Positions 1-9,609 are shown, numbered from the stretch's first letter. The stretch is DNA of 64,000 bases from Thiothrix fructosivorans (GCF_017349355.1 NZ_JAFMPM010000008.1:558001-622000); one strand, 5' to 3'. Made by a program: numbers and translations. The notes: a model not told the origin generated them from the letters alone.

Positions 1-1
1 A

Positions 2-178
2 CAAGTAACTGAAACGCCAAAAGTTGATGTTCCAGCTGTTGTTACTCCTCCACCAGTTGCTCCTCCTGTTCGTCAAATTCAGCCACGCGTTCCGCAAGTG
101 AAAGCGAAAGGCAACTACAAAGGCCCAGTCGCACAAGATGCAGCTTCTGCAGCAGCAATGAAGCAATACCAGAAGTAA
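2..178 (+). CDS. C-terminal end of a small Pro/Val-rich exported protein (5' end outside window)
   Basis: An open frame runs in from the window edge and stops at 176-178, giving 58 residues. The first part is rich in Pro and Val; the last part contains VKAKGNYKG and ends in QYQK. The same VKAKGNYKG block and QYQK ending occur in the next gene (498-866), so the two are tandem paralogs differing mainly in their middle region. The start and any signal peptide lie outside the window. The function is unknown; by analogy with the neighbour it is probably a secreted or lipid-anchored envelope protein. Two hairpins follow it directly. Confidence 0.6.
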   Translation, partial: QVTETPKVDVPAVVTPPPVAPPVRQIQPRVPQVKAKGNYKGPVAQDAASAAAMKQYQK

Positions 179-229
179 TCTGGTTTGCCTAAAAACACAG
201 TTCTCGTTACGAGCGCTGTGTTTTGCAAA

Positions 230-259
230 GCCTCTTGACTCGTCAAGAGGCTTTTTTTT
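230..259 (+). terminator. Rho-independent terminator after the first gene
   Basis: A perfect 9-bp stem (GCCTCTTGA / TCAAGAGGC, loop CTCG) is followed by eight T. A second hairpin lies just upstream at 192-224, with AAAACACAG pairing CTGTGTTTT and an inner CTCG/CGAG stem. The rest of the 179-479 gap is AT-rich with no gene visible. Confidence 0.9.
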
Positions 260-453
260 GTCATAAGTTTTTATTTTGGTATAAATATATTTTTGTTTGA
301 AGACTGGTGGTATTTGATGCAACCTATTTTCCGGTTTTGAATGGGGTATATCTGAATCTATAGGTGGGATAACTCACGTTTTTCATAGGTTTTTTGTGCG
401 CATTCGTGCTAAATTTGCGCGGAGTAGTGCGCAAGAACATCCGAATTCTTTGC

Positions 454-459
454 TACACT
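454..459 (+). promoter_or_regulatory. Candidate -10 box for the small lipoprotein gene
   Basis: TACACT, preceded by TGC, sits 39 bases upstream of the likely start at 498. No convincing -35 hexamer is seen 16-18 bases upstream. It is offered only as the most promoter-like hexamer in the 179-479 gap. Confidence 0.3.
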
Positions 460-497
460 TCGTATGTTTTCCTTAAACAATGAAAGAGACTAAGACG

Positions 498-866
498 ATG
501 AAAATCAAATCTCAATTGACACTCGCAACCCTGTTGGTTGCCGCTATGTTTGCTACTGGTTGCCAACAAATGGGTGGCATGAGCCAACAAACGGCTCAAC
601 AAGCAGCACCTGTTACTGATACAGCAAAACCTGCTGATAAAGCAGCAAAACCTGCTGGTCAGCATTGCCATGACGAAGCACCTGATTGCGCTCAAAAATG
701 CCACAGCCACCCCGGTGATGTTGCTGGTCATAAGCACGTTTACGGTTGTGTTGCTGGTCAAGGCAATCGCCCAGTTGTACCTAAAGTGAAAGCCAAAGGT
801 AACTACAAAGGCGCAGTTTCTATGGATCAGTCTTCTAAGTCGGTCATGCAGCAATATCAGAAGTAA
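498..866 (+). CDS. Small Cys/His-rich lipoprotein
   Basis: 122 residues from the ATG at 498; an in-frame ATG at 480 would add MKETKT, but 498 gives a normal n-region (MKIKSQ) and hydrophobic core. A lipobox-like ATGC near residue 22 predicts lipidation and membrane anchoring. After an Ala/Gln/Pro-rich linker comes a segment with many His and Cys (HCHDEAPDC, CHSH, GHKHVYGC), which could bind a metal or form disulfides. The C-terminus (VKAKGNYKG...QYQK) matches the upstream gene fragment, so this is a tandem duplicate with a different middle. No known family is recognised. Metal binding is inference from composition only. Confidence 0.75.
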   Translation: MKIKSQLTLATLLVAAMFATGCQQMGGMSQQTAQQAAPVTDTAKPADKAAKPAGQHCHDEAPDCAQKCHSHPGDVAGHKHVYGCVAGQGNRPVVPKVKAKGNYKGAVSMDQSSKSVMQQYQK

Positions 867-925
867 TTATTTCTGGTTAACGTTATCGGTGGTTGATGCG
901 CAAGTTTTTACCACCAATCTCGCAT

Positions 926-962
926 AAAACTGCTCGGTTACGGCGTGACTGGGCAGTTTTTT
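926..962 (+). terminator. Rho-independent terminator after the lipoprotein gene
   Basis: AAAACTGC pairs with GCAGTTTT around a long loop, and the stem runs into a short T-run at 957-962. It lies 60 bases past the lipoprotein stop codon. Confidence 0.7.
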
Positions 963-1104
963 ATTGAAATTATCCATAAGTCAATCTACGCTAGCGGTCT
1001 TTGGGAACTTATGGGCTTTTCTCCGGTCATTTAGGCATGGGTGAGCCTGTTGGCGTCTGTTTATTTAATGTTCTTCTGATGAACCGTATCAAGTTGTAAA
1101 CTTC

Positions 1105-2352
1105 ATGAAAAAAATGTTTGCTTTGGCATTTTTGTTTGCCGTCATTTCGTCGATGTCTTCGATGGCATCCGCTGCCGTGTGGCCCAATGAGAACGAGTGG
1201 GATAGTTCGTGGGAAGATCGTTACCGCCAGTGGGTACGTACTGAGTGGAAAGACGATATTTTCATGGATCCTGCTAAGCCGATTTATTACAAATTCGAGA
1301 ATGATTGCGCGGATGCGGTGTACGCCATGCGTCTCATCTTTGCCTTTGAACACCGCCTGCCTTTTGTGATCAATAATCGTGATAAAGCGGGTAAGTTGGT
1401 CAACAACAGCATGTCGACGTGGGATAATTTGTCCCCTGATCAGCGTGTCAGACAGTTCATGAATCACGTAGCTGATATGACCAGCAGTGAGTCCTTGCGA
1501 AATGATACTTATCCAGTTGCGTTGAATGATATTAAACCGGGTGACGTGTATGTTGCGCCGGGTGTGCATTCTTATCAAATTGCGGATGTAACGGAAGCGG
1601 GTATCGCCGAAGTGATGGCTTCTACGACACCTAAGCAAGCCCGTTATTTGTTACGTACCCCGTCTTTCCCGTTCTATGTGCCGGAAGATAAGCGTTTGGG
1701 GGATGGCTACCGTCGTTTCAAGCAGCCGCAAAACATTATGCGTGCAGCCATTGAGCAACCGGGTTACAGCGAAGAGCAGTTTCAACTGGCGGCAGAGCTT
1801 CAATACGACTATGTAAAATTCACGGATGTTATTTCCGGTAAGTTAGCGAAACGCCCTGAAACGGCAGATGAAAAGACGCAACGTTTGTTATTGGCGTTGT
1901 GCATGTATGCGAATGACCGCGCTGTTTATGTCTATGATGCGCAGTGGTATTTGCAGCAAATCCGTGGTCAAGGTCGTCAGTGCATGAATGCAAAAGAATA
2001 CGATGATCATTCCACGCCGGGTCGTGATAAGCGTTTAACCATGTTCTTTGACTCTATTCGTCGTCATTTGGATCACGTTGGTCGGTTTGATCCACGTTCA
2101 CAGCCTGCACGTTGGGCAAAAGCGGTCTTCTCTCAAGATCAACCACCACCACAAGAAATGAAAAGTCTGAATGATTTCTGTGAGGTACAAATGACCTTGG
2201 TGGGGGAAGGGGAGCAGGATTACAAGATGACTTTGCGTGAATTACGTCAGAACGTCGAAGCAGGTTCGTTGATTTCTGATCCACATGCGCCATTACCGTT
2301 CCGCTGGGGGATTGTAAAAGAACCGTACCGCGCTGAATGCCCTACCTATTAA
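1105..2352 (+). CDS. Exported protein, possible NlpC/P60-like fold
   Basis: 415 residues with a clear Sec signal peptide (MKKMFALAFLFAV..., cleavage after ASA near residue 23). The mature part has NDCADAVYAMR at about residue 70 and GDVYVAPGVHSYQI about 80 residues later. That spacing, a Cys at the start of a helix and a later His on a strand, resembles NlpC/P60-type cysteine peptidases or amidases. The resemblance is motif-level only; no family was assigned. The remaining 200 residues are helical and charged with no known domain. No good ribosome binding site is seen; the ATG at 1114 is an alternative start. The next gene encodes another exported Cys...His protein, so both may act on cell wall or envelope substrates. 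Confidence 0.7.
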   Translation: MKKMFALAFLFAVISSMSSMASAAVWPNENEWDSSWEDRYRQWVRTEWKDDIFMDPAKPIYYKFENDCADAVYAMRLIFAFEHRLPFVINNRDKAGKLVNNSMSTWDNLSPDQRVRQFMNHVADMTSSESLRNDTYPVALNDIKPGDVYVAPGVHSYQIADVTEAGIAEVMASTTPKQARYLLRTPSFPFYVPEDKRLGDGYRRFKQPQNIMRAAIEQPGYSEEQFQLAAELQYDYVKFTDVISGKLAKRPETADEKTQRLLLALCMYANDRAVYVYDAQWYLQQIRGQGRQCMNAKEYDDHSTPGRDKRLTMFFDSIRRHLDHVGRFDPRSQPARWAKAVFSQDQPPPQEMKSLNDFCEVQMTLVGEGEQDYKMTLRELRQNVEAGSLISDPHAPLPFRWGIVKEPYRAECPTY

Positions 2353-2479
2353 GGTTAGGTGTGTTGTCACAGGGTTAAGCTGGCATTCTGCCGTGGGATA
2401 TTATAAAAACCATTATAATGACTGATTGTTTTGGTGAGTCCGGTTTTATTGGGGATGTCAGGATTAGGAGTGGCATAAC

Positions 2480-3199
2480 ATGAGTGGTGTTTTTCAAGTG
2501 CTGCGTTTGTCGACGTGGCGCTTTTCAGCGGTGCTACTGGGTGGCTTAATGCTATCGGGTATGGCAGGGTGTTCCAATCAGCAGGTTGCTGAAAAGTCTG
2601 CTGACGTAAAACGTTCGCAAAGTGCTCGTGGGAATGTGGCAACGCCAGAGCGTTTGTCATATGCAGCATTGGATCGTTTGCGACATCGTGTGGTATACGA
2701 TGGGCGTTATATGCCGATTGGCTATCCGAACGGTGACGTGCCTGCTAACGTGGGGGTGTGTACGGATACGGTGATTCGTTCCTATCGGAAACTGGGCGTT
2801 GATCTCCAGCGCTTGGTGTATGAGGATATATCACAGAATTTTTACTCTTATCCTAATCTTCCCAAATGGGGCTTAGATAAACCCGATCCGAATATCGACC
2901 ATCGGCGTGTGCATAATCTAAAGGCATTTTTCACTCGTCATGGGGGAAGAGTGCCAGTGAGTGGCAACCCAACCGATTACCGTGCGGGTGATTTGGTGAC
3001 ATGGAGCTTAGGTGGCGATCAGGAACACATCGGGATTGTGGTGAACCGTAAATCCACGGCTGATCCAAACCGGCCCATGATTGTGCACAATATCGGGGAA
3101 GGTGAGAAGATTGAAGATGTGCTCTTCCAGATGCCCATTACCGGTCATTATCGCTATTTCCCCGGACGCAGTGGTGCGCAATACGCTGCTGCTCAATGA
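2480..3199 (+). CDS. DUF1287 family lipoprotein (NlpC/P60-like)
   Basis: 239 residues. The N-terminal hydrophobic segment ends in a lipobox-like MAGC near residue 31, predicting a lipoprotein. The rest matches the DUF1287 (YijF-like) pattern: YDGRYMPIGYPNGDVP, then GVCTDTVIRSYRKLG with the probable catalytic Cys, DHRRVHNL, YRAGDLVTW and HIGIVVN with the probable catalytic His, and VHNIGEG near the end. The family is thought to be papain/NlpC-like, acting in the periplasm; the substrate is not established. A terminator follows at 3232, separating it from the rpsP operon. Confidence 0.85.
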   Translation: MSGVFQVLRLSTWRFSAVLLGGLMLSGMAGCSNQQVAEKSADVKRSQSARGNVATPERLSYAALDRLRHRVVYDGRYMPIGYPNGDVPANVGVCTDTVIRSYRKLGVDLQRLVYEDISQNFYSYPNLPKWGLDKPDPNIDHRRVHNLKAFFTRHGGRVPVSGNPTDYRAGDLVTWSLGGDQEHIGIVVNRKSTADPNRPMIVHNIGEGEKIEDVLFQMPITGHYRYFPGRSGAQYAAAQ

Positions 3200-3231
3200 A
3201 TTGACCTTCGTTAAAGCCGATTTATCAGGAA

Positions 3232-3256
3232 GCCTCCGCGAGTCGGGGGCTTTTTT
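3232..3256 (+). terminator. Rho-independent terminator before rpsP operon
   Basis: A GCCTCCG / CGGGGGC stem (one T-G pair) with a 5-base loop is followed by six T. Confidence 0.85.
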
Positions 3257-3279
3257 GTGGGTAAGAAGCTAATGAAGAC

Positions 3280-3307
3280 TTCACTTTTTCTGAAATTAAC
3301 GTAGAAT
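3280..3307 (+). promoter_or_regulatory. Candidate sigma-70 promoter of rpsP-rimM-trmD-rplS
   Basis: TTCACT (-35-like) and TAGAAT (-10-like) are separated by 16 bases, about 60 bases upstream of rpsP and just after the preceding terminator. Confidence 0.5.
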
Positions 3308-3369
3308 TGCGCGTTTACTTCGGGCAGCTCCGGTTGCTTCGTATTAACCGCATTTTGTAAGGTCTTCAC

Positions 3370-3624
3370 ATGGTCAATATTCGTCTGGCTAGAGGTGGTG
3401 CGAAAAAGCACCCGTTTTACCACATTGTCGTTAGCGACAAGCGCAAGCCGCGTGACAGTGGTTACATTGAACGCATTGGTTACTTCAACCCGGTCGCCCG
3501 TGGTCAAGAAGTACGTCTGCACATTGAACAAGATCGCGTTGCCCATTGGGTCGCTTGCGGCGCTCAACCAACCGAACGTGTTGCAAAGCTGCTGAAAGAA
3601 TCCGCAGAAACAGTGGCGGCATAA
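3370..3624 (+). CDS. rpsP: 30S ribosomal protein S16
   Basis: 84 residues starting [20 protein letters not shown], the hallmark of bS16, with the [14 protein letters not shown] block. It is a component of the small subunit, assembling on the 5' domain of 16S rRNA. Length matches the family. It is the first gene of the classic rpsP-rimM-trmD-rplS operon; rimM starts 6 bases after its stop codon. Confidence 0.98.
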   Translation: MVNIRLARGGAKKHPFYHIVVSDKRKPRDSGYIERIGYFNPVARGQEVRLHIEQDRVAHWVACGAQPTERVAKLLKESAETVAA

Positions 3625-3630
3625 AGCATT

Positions 3631-4137
3631 ATGTCCCAGCCTGATATGGTAACACTCGGAAAAATTTCCGCTGTTTTTGGTATAAAAGGTTGGGTCAAAG
3701 TGTTTTCACACACGCACCAATTGGATGGGATTTTAGGGTATGCCCCTTGGTCTTTGAAGGTTGCAGGTGAATGGCAGCCTTGTAAGTTACTAAACGGACA
3801 AGTGCAGGGTAAGGGGATTGTTGCGCAACTAGAGGGTGTGACAGACCGAACCCAAGCTGAGAAGTTTATCGGTTGCGAAATTGGTGTGCCGCGTGATCGC
3901 TTACACAAGTTGGATGCAGATGAGTACTACTGGGCTGATTTGATCGGCATGGATGTGGTGACGGTTAATGGCGTGATGCTGGGCAAAGTCGACCACTTGT
4001 TTGAAACTGGTGCGAATGATGTATTGGTTGTGCAGGGTGAGCGGGAACGTTTGTTGCCGTGGGTTTTGCATGATTTCATCAAGTCGGTTTCACTGGATGA
4101 CAAGCGTATTACGGTGGATTGGGATCCTGAATTCTAA
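3631..4137 (+). CDS. rimM: Ribosome maturation factor RimM
   Basis: 168 residues. The N-terminal RimM barrel starts [20 protein letters not shown], and the C-terminal PRC-barrel contains [13 protein letters not shown] and ANDVLVVQG with the LLPWV block. It assists 30S head maturation near S13/S19. Its stop codon overlaps the trmD start by one base (TAATG), suggesting translational coupling. Confidence 0.97.
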   Translation: MSQPDMVTLGKISAVFGIKGWVKVFSHTHQLDGILGYAPWSLKVAGEWQPCKLLNGQVQGKGIVAQLEGVTDRTQAEKFIGCEIGVPRDRLHKLDADEYYWADLIGMDVVTVNGVMLGKVDHLFETGANDVLVVQGERERLLPWVLHDFIKSVSLDDKRITVDWDPEF

Positions 4138-4892
4138 TGCCAATGCGGTTTGATGTTATCACGCTCTTTCCTGAATTGGTCGAGTCCGTCATCAGCAGTG
4201 GTGTTACGGGTCGGGCAGCAGAGCGCGGTATCATCTCCCTCACGCAATGGAATCCACGCGATTACGCCACCGACGTGCATCGCACGGTAGATGACCGCCC
4301 TTACGGCGGTGGTCCCGGCATGGTGATGAAGGGCGACTGTTTGTTGCAAGCTATCCGTGATGCTCGCCGAGAGAATCCGGGAAAAGTGGTTTACCTTAGC
4401 CCACAGGGAGCACCCCTGAATCAGGCTTTGGTGACTGAGCTAGCAGCAGCGCAACACCTGATTTTGCTGTGTGGTCGCTATGAAGGTATCGACGAACGCG
4501 TTATTGCCTTAGAAGTCGACATGGAATGTTCCATTGGCGACTATGTTCTCAGCGGCGGCGAGTTAGGCGCAATGGTATTGATTGACGCAGTGACCCGCTT
4601 ATTGCCGGGGACGTTGGGGCATCAGGAGTCGGCAGCACAGGATTCGTTTTTTGATGGATTACTGGATTGCCCTCACTATACCCGCCCAGAAGAACTGGAA
4701 GGGATGCCATTACCAGCCATCTTAAAAAGCGGTAATCATGCCGCAATTGCCCGTTGGCGCAAAAAGCAAGCGCTGGGAAAAACATGGCGACGCAGGCCGG
4801 AATTGTTACAGGCACGACAGTTGACCGACAGTGAGCGTGTGTTGCTGAACGAGTATATAAACGAGTTTGAAAGCAGTGAAGAGCTGCATTAG
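4137..4892 (+). CDS. trmD: tRNA (guanine37-N1)-methyltransferase TrmD
   Basis: 251 residues. [37 protein letters not shown] and [12 protein letters not shown] (SAM-binding trefoil knot) are all present. It makes m1G37 in tRNAs reading CNN/G-starting codons and prevents +1 frameshifting. The annotated ATG at 4137 overlaps the rimM stop codon; ATG 4143 (MRFDV) is the more conserved start and also possible. Confidence 0.97.
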   Translation: MPMRFDVITLFPELVESVISSGVTGRAAERGIISLTQWNPRDYATDVHRTVDDRPYGGGPGMVMKGDCLLQAIRDARRENPGKVVYLSPQGAPLNQALVTELAAAQHLILLCGRYEGIDERVIALEVDMECSIGDYVLSGGELGAMVLIDAVTRLLPGTLGHQESAAQDSFFDGLLDCPHYTRPEELEGMPLPAILKSGNHAAIARWRKKQALGKTWRRRPELLQARQLTDSERVLLNEYINEFESSEELH

Positions 4893-4901
4893 AGGATTAT
4901 C

Positions 4902-5246
4902 ATGAACACGATTATTCAACAACTTGAACAAGAGCAAATGACCAAGGTAATCCCGGATTTTAACCCCGGTGATACCGTTATCGTTCAAGTGCGTGTCAAG
5001 GACGGCGATAAAGAACGCCAACAGGCTTATGAAGGTGTAGTGATTGCGAAGAAAAATCGTGGTCTGAACTCCGCTTTCACAGTACGCAAAATGTCTTACG
5101 GTGAAGGCGTTGAGCGTGTATTCCAGACATTCAGCAACAGCATCGCTAGCATTACCGTTAAGCGTAGTGGCGATGTGCGTCGCGCTAAGCTGTACTACCT
5201 GCGTGGGCGTACTGGTAAGTCTGCACGTATCAAAGAAAAGCTCTAA
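4902..5246 (+). CDS. rplS: 50S ribosomal protein L19
   Basis: 114 residues with the bL19 signature [26 protein letters not shown] and [17 protein letters not shown]. It lies at the 30S-50S interface. An AGAGGA ribosome binding site precedes the ATG, 9 bases after trmD. It is the last gene of the operon, closed by the terminator at 5269. Confidence 0.98.
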   Translation: MNTIIQQLEQEQMTKVIPDFNPGDTVIVQVRVKDGDKERQQAYEGVVIAKKNRGLNSAFTVRKMSYGEGVERVFQTFSNSIASITVKRSGDVRRAKLYYLRGRTGKSARIKEKL

Positions 5247-5268
5247 GCTTTTTCTGCTCGATATGCTC

Positions 5269-5304
5269 AAACCGACAGTGTTAAATCAATACTGTCGGTT
5301 TTAT
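5269..5304 (+). terminator. Rho-independent terminator of the rplS operon
   Basis: AAACCGACAGT and ACTGTCGGTTT form an 11-bp stem around a loop of about 11 bases, followed by T-rich sequence. Confidence 0.9.
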
Positions 5305-5444
5305 TGTGTCTGTCATTTTTAGGTCGAAATACTGGGCTGAAAAACGTTTCGTCGTGCAAAACTGTACAGGTTAGCTATTTGCGCCTACTATGCAAGTCAT
5401 AGAATAGTTCATAAGATAATACGCTATGCTAGGTGGGGATTTGT

Positions 5445-7259
5445 GTGGGCACAATTGCTGATTTTTCATCTAATATCGTCCTGAGTGGGGGGATATTGGT
5501 GGTTGGGTCTGTGGCTGCCATGGTCTGGTGGTTTTGGTCTGCACGGCGTCAATTCAACATTCAATTACGCTTGGCTCAACAAAATATGCTGGTTTCCTCG
5601 CTGGCGGATGTTCAGGAAGCGGCTATTCTAGTAGATGCTAAGGGTGTCGTTGATTTTATCAATCCCGCCGCTGAAAAAATTCTAAAATATAAAATTCGTA
5701 GTGCGCGTGGGAAACACTACGGTGAATTATTTTCCTTAATTGATTTGTTAACGCGTAATCCGATTGCGTGGTTGGATACAGCAAAACGCAATGACCGTCC
5801 GTTGTTACGCAATGCCTTGCTGAATGCCGCCGGTTTAAATGATGTACAGGTCACTTACACTGTACAGCCAATTTTATTTGAAGCCGTTGATCATCCCTGT
5901 TATATGCTGATGGTGCGTGATCAAACCGAACTTCATGCCTTGCAAGTGCGTTTAGATCACGTACAAATGCATGATCCCCAAACCATGTTGCTGAATCGTA
6001 AGAGTTTTGAGTTACGCTTAAAGCTTGCGATTGATCAGGTACGCCAGCATGGCGTTAAACATTCCTTCTGTCTCATTTCGATGGACCAGTTCAAAGTGGT
6101 GAATGACACGATGGGGCATAATGGGGGTGATGCATTAATTGAGCGCATTGCACGAATGCTCAAGGATGAAATTGATTCTCGCCGTGATATTTTGGCACGT
6201 TTGGGTGGTGATGAATTTGGGATTCTGTTTCAAGAAATTGAACCAGCAGTTGCGATTCGGGCGGCGGAACAAATTCGTATTAAGTTGGAACAATACGCGT
6301 TTGACTGGAATAAGATGCGCCAGAACGTCACCGCGAGTATTGCGTTCGTCCCCTTGTATAAAGCCTTGAAAACACCGAATCGTTTGCTCTCAGAAGCGGA
6401 TGCGGCGTGTCGCGTTGCTAAGGCGAAAGGCGGTAATCGCATTCATATTTACAAACCTGATGACCCCGAAGTACTCAAGCAACGTGGCAATATGGTTTGG
6501 TTGGATCGCCTGAAAAAAGCCTTTGAAGCCGGTAACTTTCGCCTAGTTGCGCAACCTATTCACGATTTGCGCCCCGCCGAATTTAAAAAGCCGTTTAGCC
6601 ATTACGAAGTGCTGATTCGGTTGTATGATGAGAATAATCAGCCTGTACCACCGGATGAATTTATTCCGGCGGCTGAATATTATTCCATGATGCCACGCTT
6701 GGATCGTTGGGTAGTGCGTAAATTGCTCCAGACCTTGAAGGAAATTACCCAAAAAGTTCCCCGCCCGATCTTTGCAGTAAACTTATCAGGGCAAAGTTTG
6801 GATGAACCGACCTTTCTGAAGTTTGTCTTAGACGAAATTCAGGAAGCGGGTATTAGCCCTGCCATGCTTTGCTTTGAAATTACCGAACGGGTCGCGATTC
6901 ATAACCTCGAATTAGCACAGCACTTTATCGAAACCTTGAAAAATTTGGGCTGTAGTTTCTCGCTGGATGACTTTGGTACGGGCGTTAGTTCTTTTGGGTA
7001 TTTAAAATCCCTGTCGGTAGATTATTTGAAGATTGACGGCAGTTTTATTAAAGACATTGCCAACGATGATATTGCCCACGCAATGGTGCTATCGGTGACG
7101 CAGGTTGGGCATTTGATGGGCTTGAAAGTCATTGCGGAATACGTCGAAACGGATCGGGTCATACAAATTTTGCGCGAGATTGGTGTAGACTACGGGCAAG
7201 GTTACGGCATCTCCAAACCGATTCCCATCGAAGAAGCCGTGCGTAATCACACAAGTTAA
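5445..7259 (+). CDS. Membrane-anchored PAS-GGDEF-EAL cyclic-di-GMP protein
   Basis: About 604 residues. I chose GTG 5445 because AGGTGG at 5431-5436 lies 8 bases upstream; GTG 5433 lies inside that site. One N-terminal transmembrane helix is followed by a PAS domain (about residues 45-160), a GGDEF domain with an intact LGGDEF near residue 254, and an EAL domain with EVLIR near 388, NLSGQ, EITER, DDFGTG near 508 and a QGYGISKP end. Both active-site sets look intact, so it could make and/or degrade cyclic-di-GMP. The usual RxxD inhibitory site before GGDEF reads SRRD, so product feedback may be absent. It is a single gene after a terminator; mpl follows 15 bases later. Confidence 0.92.
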   Translation: MGTIADFSSNIVLSGGILVVGSVAAMVWWFWSARRQFNIQLRLAQQNMLVSSLADVQEAAILVDAKGVVDFINPAAEKILKYKIRSARGKHYGELFSLIDLLTRNPIAWLDTAKRNDRPLLRNALLNAAGLNDVQVTYTVQPILFEAVDHPCYMLMVRDQTELHALQVRLDHVQMHDPQTMLLNRKSFELRLKLAIDQVRQHGVKHSFCLISMDQFKVVNDTMGHNGGDALIERIARMLKDEIDSRRDILARLGGDEFGILFQEIEPAVAIRAAEQIRIKLEQYAFDWNKMRQNVTASIAFVPLYKALKTPNRLLSEADAACRVAKAKGGNRIHIYKPDDPEVLKQRGNMVWLDRLKKAFEAGNFRLVAQPIHDLRPAEFKKPFSHYEVLIRLYDENNQPVPPDEFIPAAEYYSMMPRLDRWVVRKLLQTLKEITQKVPRPIFAVNLSGQSLDEPTFLKFVLDEIQEAGISPAMLCFEITERVAIHNLELAQHFIETLKNLGCSFSLDDFGTGVSSFGYLKSLSVDYLKIDGSFIKDIANDDIAHAMVLSVTQVGHLMGLKVIAEYVETDRVIQILREIGVDYGQGYGISKPIPIEEAVRNHTS

Positions 7260-7274
7260 GGTCTATAGATTCGG

Positions 7275-8570
7275 ATGAAAATTCATATTCTGGGTATTTG
7301 CGGCACATTTATGGGCGGCATTGCCCTGTTGGCGCGTGAACAAGGGCATCACGTTACGGGTGCGGATAGCAACGTTTATCCGCCGATGAGTACCATGCTG
7401 GCAGAGCAAGGCGTGGATATTATGCAGGGTTTTCAGCCGCATGATATACCACCCGATACCGATACACTGGTCGTTGGTAATGTGATGCGCCGTGGTTTAG
7501 ACATTGTGGAACACGTGCTTGACCGTAATCTGCCGTACACTTCAGGCCCACAATGGCTGGGCGAACATATTTTGCGGGATCGTTGGGTACTGGCGGTGGC
7601 GGGGACGCACGGTAAAACCACCACCGCGAGTATGTTGGCGTGGATTTTGGAATACGCAGGCTTGCAACCCGGTTTCTTGATTGGCGGTGTGCCGGAAAAC
7701 TTTGGGATTTCGGCGCGTTTGGGCGCTTCACCGTTTTTTGTGGTGGAAGCTGATGAATACGACACCGCATTTTTCGACAAGCGCTCTAAGTTTGTGCATT
7801 ACCACCCGCGTACCGTAATCCTCAATAACCTCGAATACGATCACGCGGATATTTTCCCTGATGTGCAGGCAATCAAAACCCAGTTCCATCACCTGATGCG
7901 TACCGTACCGAGCAGTGGCTTAGCGGTAGTCAATGCACAGGAGGCGAATCTTAAGGATACGCTGGCAATGGGTTGCTGGACTCCGGTGGAAACGTTTGCG
8001 GACGGCGATTGGCGGGCAGAATATTTGCAAGCCGATGGCAGCGCATTCCGCGTATTCTGCAAAGGTGTCGAACAAGGCATCGTCCGTTGGGATTTGCTGG
8101 GCGAACACAACGTTAATAATGCACTGGCAGCGATTGCTGCGGCACGTCATGCAGGCGTTCCGGCGGAACATGCGATTGCGGGTTTGGCAGAGTTCCAAGG
8201 GGTGAAGCGGCGGATGCAGGTGCGTGGTACGGTACGTGGCGTGACGGTTTACGATGATTTCGCGCATCACCCGACCGCGATTACCACGACGTTGGCAGGT
8301 TTGCGGGCAAAGGTGGGTAAGGCGCGAATTATTGCGTTGTTAGAACCACGTTCTAACACCATGCGAATGGGAACGCACGGGGCAGCAGTCGCGGCGGCTT
8401 TACAAGTGGCTGATTATGCTTTTATTTATCAGTTGCCAGAATGGGATGATATTGATGTGTTGGTCGCTACCGTGGCGCAACTCGCGCAAGCAGGAGACCA
8501 TGTTTTAGTTATGAGTAATGGCGGCTTCGGTGGGGTTCATGACAAGCTGTTGGCGCAATTGGCTAACTGA
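7275..8570 (+). CDS. mpl: UDP-MurNAc:L-Ala-gamma-D-Glu-meso-DAP ligase
   Basis: 431 residues. Starts MKIHILGICGTFMGG, then the Mur-ligase P-loop AGTHGKTTTASM, EADEYDTAFFDKRSKF and DDFAHHPTAI. Mpl recycles the murein tripeptide by ligating it to UDP-MurNAc in the cytoplasm. It is distinguished from MurC by the HILGICGTFM start. It is slightly shorter than the E. coli enzyme. ubiX follows 12 bases later, so the two are probably co-transcribed. Confidence 0.95.
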   Translation: MKIHILGICGTFMGGIALLAREQGHHVTGADSNVYPPMSTMLAEQGVDIMQGFQPHDIPPDTDTLVVGNVMRRGLDIVEHVLDRNLPYTSGPQWLGEHILRDRWVLAVAGTHGKTTTASMLAWILEYAGLQPGFLIGGVPENFGISARLGASPFFVVEADEYDTAFFDKRSKFVHYHPRTVILNNLEYDHADIFPDVQAIKTQFHHLMRTVPSSGLAVVNAQEANLKDTLAMGCWTPVETFADGDWRAEYLQADGSAFRVFCKGVEQGIVRWDLLGEHNVNNALAAIAAARHAGVPAEHAIAGLAEFQGVKRRMQVRGTVRGVTVYDDFAHHPTAITTTLAGLRAKVGKARIIALLEPRSNTMRMGTHGAAVAAALQVADYAFIYQLPEWDDIDVLVATVAQLAQAGDHVLVMSNGGFGGVHDKLLAQLAN

Positions 8571-8582
8571 GATGCTGAACAC

Positions 8583-9197
8583 TTGAAAACCATTACTTTG
8601 ATCATGACGGGCGCATCCGGTGCGCAATACGGCTTGCGTTTGCTGGAGTTTTTGCTGCAAAACGGGCATCGCGTGTATTTGCTGATGTCACGCCCTGCGC
8701 AAGTCGTGGTTAATATGGAAACGGAGCACCGTTTGCCGGGGCGTGCCAGCGAAATCCAAGCGTATTTCAGCGACCTCTACAGCGCACAGCCGGGGCAATT
8801 GCAGGTTTTTGAGCGCGAACAATGGGCAGCACCGATTGCTAGCGGCAGCGGGGTGGCGGATGCGACCGTGGTTTGCCCTTGCACCACCGGAACGCTCTCC
8901 GCGATTGCCTGTGGCAGTAGCCGCAACTTGATCGAACGTGCTGCCGATGTCTGCTTGAAAGAGCGCAAAAAACTGATTTTGGTGGTGCGTGAAACCCCGT
9001 TTTCCGAGATTCATTTGGAAAACATGCTGAAACTGGCACGGATGGGGGTTATTATCATGCCCGCCAATCCGGGCTTTTATCAACGCCCGACATCCGTGCA
9101 GGAATTGGTTGATTTCATGGTGGCGCGGGTACTGGATCATTTGAATATTCCGCATAGACTGCTACCCCGTTGGGGCGATGCACTACAGGTGGAATGA
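8583..9197 (+). CDS. ubiX: Flavin prenyltransferase UbiX
   Basis: 204 residues from a TTG start; KTITLIMTGASGAQYGLRLLE is the conserved UbiX N-terminus, so no upstream start is needed. CPCTTGTLSAIACG, LIERAADVCLKERK and LVVRETPFSEIHLENM bind FMN and dimethylallyl phosphate. It makes the prenylated FMN cofactor used by UbiD decarboxylase in ubiquinone synthesis. UbiD is not in the window. No strong ribosome binding site is seen, consistent with coupling to mpl. Confidence 0.95.
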   Translation: MKTITLIMTGASGAQYGLRLLEFLLQNGHRVYLLMSRPAQVVVNMETEHRLPGRASEIQAYFSDLYSAQPGQLQVFEREQWAAPIASGSGVADATVVCPCTTGTLSAIACGSSRNLIERAADVCLKERKKLILVVRETPFSEIHLENMLKLARMGVIIMPANPGFYQRPTSVQELVDFMVARVLDHLNIPHRLLPRWGDALQVE

Positions 9198-9233
9198 CTG
9201 TATTTTTGATGTAATTTTATTGAGGAGTATGCC

Positions 9234-9602
9234 ATGGCAGCCGAAGAAATGACCGTACAGAGTTTTGAAGACACCATCACGACCAATGACATCGTGATCA
9301 TCGACTTTTGGGCTCCATGGTGTGGCCCTTGCCGTTCCTTTGCGCCGATTTTCGAGAAAGTGTCTGACAACCACACGGACATCGTGTTTGCAAAAGTGAA
9401 CACCGAAGAAGAGCAGGAGTTGGCGGCGAATTTCCAAATCCGTTCCATCCCGACGCTGATGATTTTCCGTGAGCAGGTCATCCTGTATGCAGAAGCGGGT
9501 ATGTTGAGCGAACCGCAATTAGAACAAGTGATTGCCAAGGTACGTGAGCTGGATATGGACAAAGTACGTGCTGACATTGCTGCACAAGAACAGCAAGCCT
9601 AA
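9234..9602 (+). CDS. Thioredoxin
   Basis: 122 residues, a single thioredoxin domain with [11 protein letters not shown] and the cis-Pro loop RSIPTLM. It is about 15 residues longer at the C-terminus than TrxA, ending in a charged helix. It has no signal peptide, so it acts as a cytoplasmic disulfide reductase. A GAGGAG ribosome binding site precedes the ATG. It may be the main thioredoxin or a close paralog; trxC is separate at 44878. Confidence 0.93.
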   Translation: MAAEEMTVQSFEDTITTNDIVIIDFWAPWCGPCRSFAPIFEKVSDNHTDIVFAKVNTEEEQELAANFQIRSIPTLMIFREQVILYAEAGMLSEPQLEQVIAKVRELDMDKVRADIAAQEQQA

Positions 9603-9609
9603 TTTAGGT

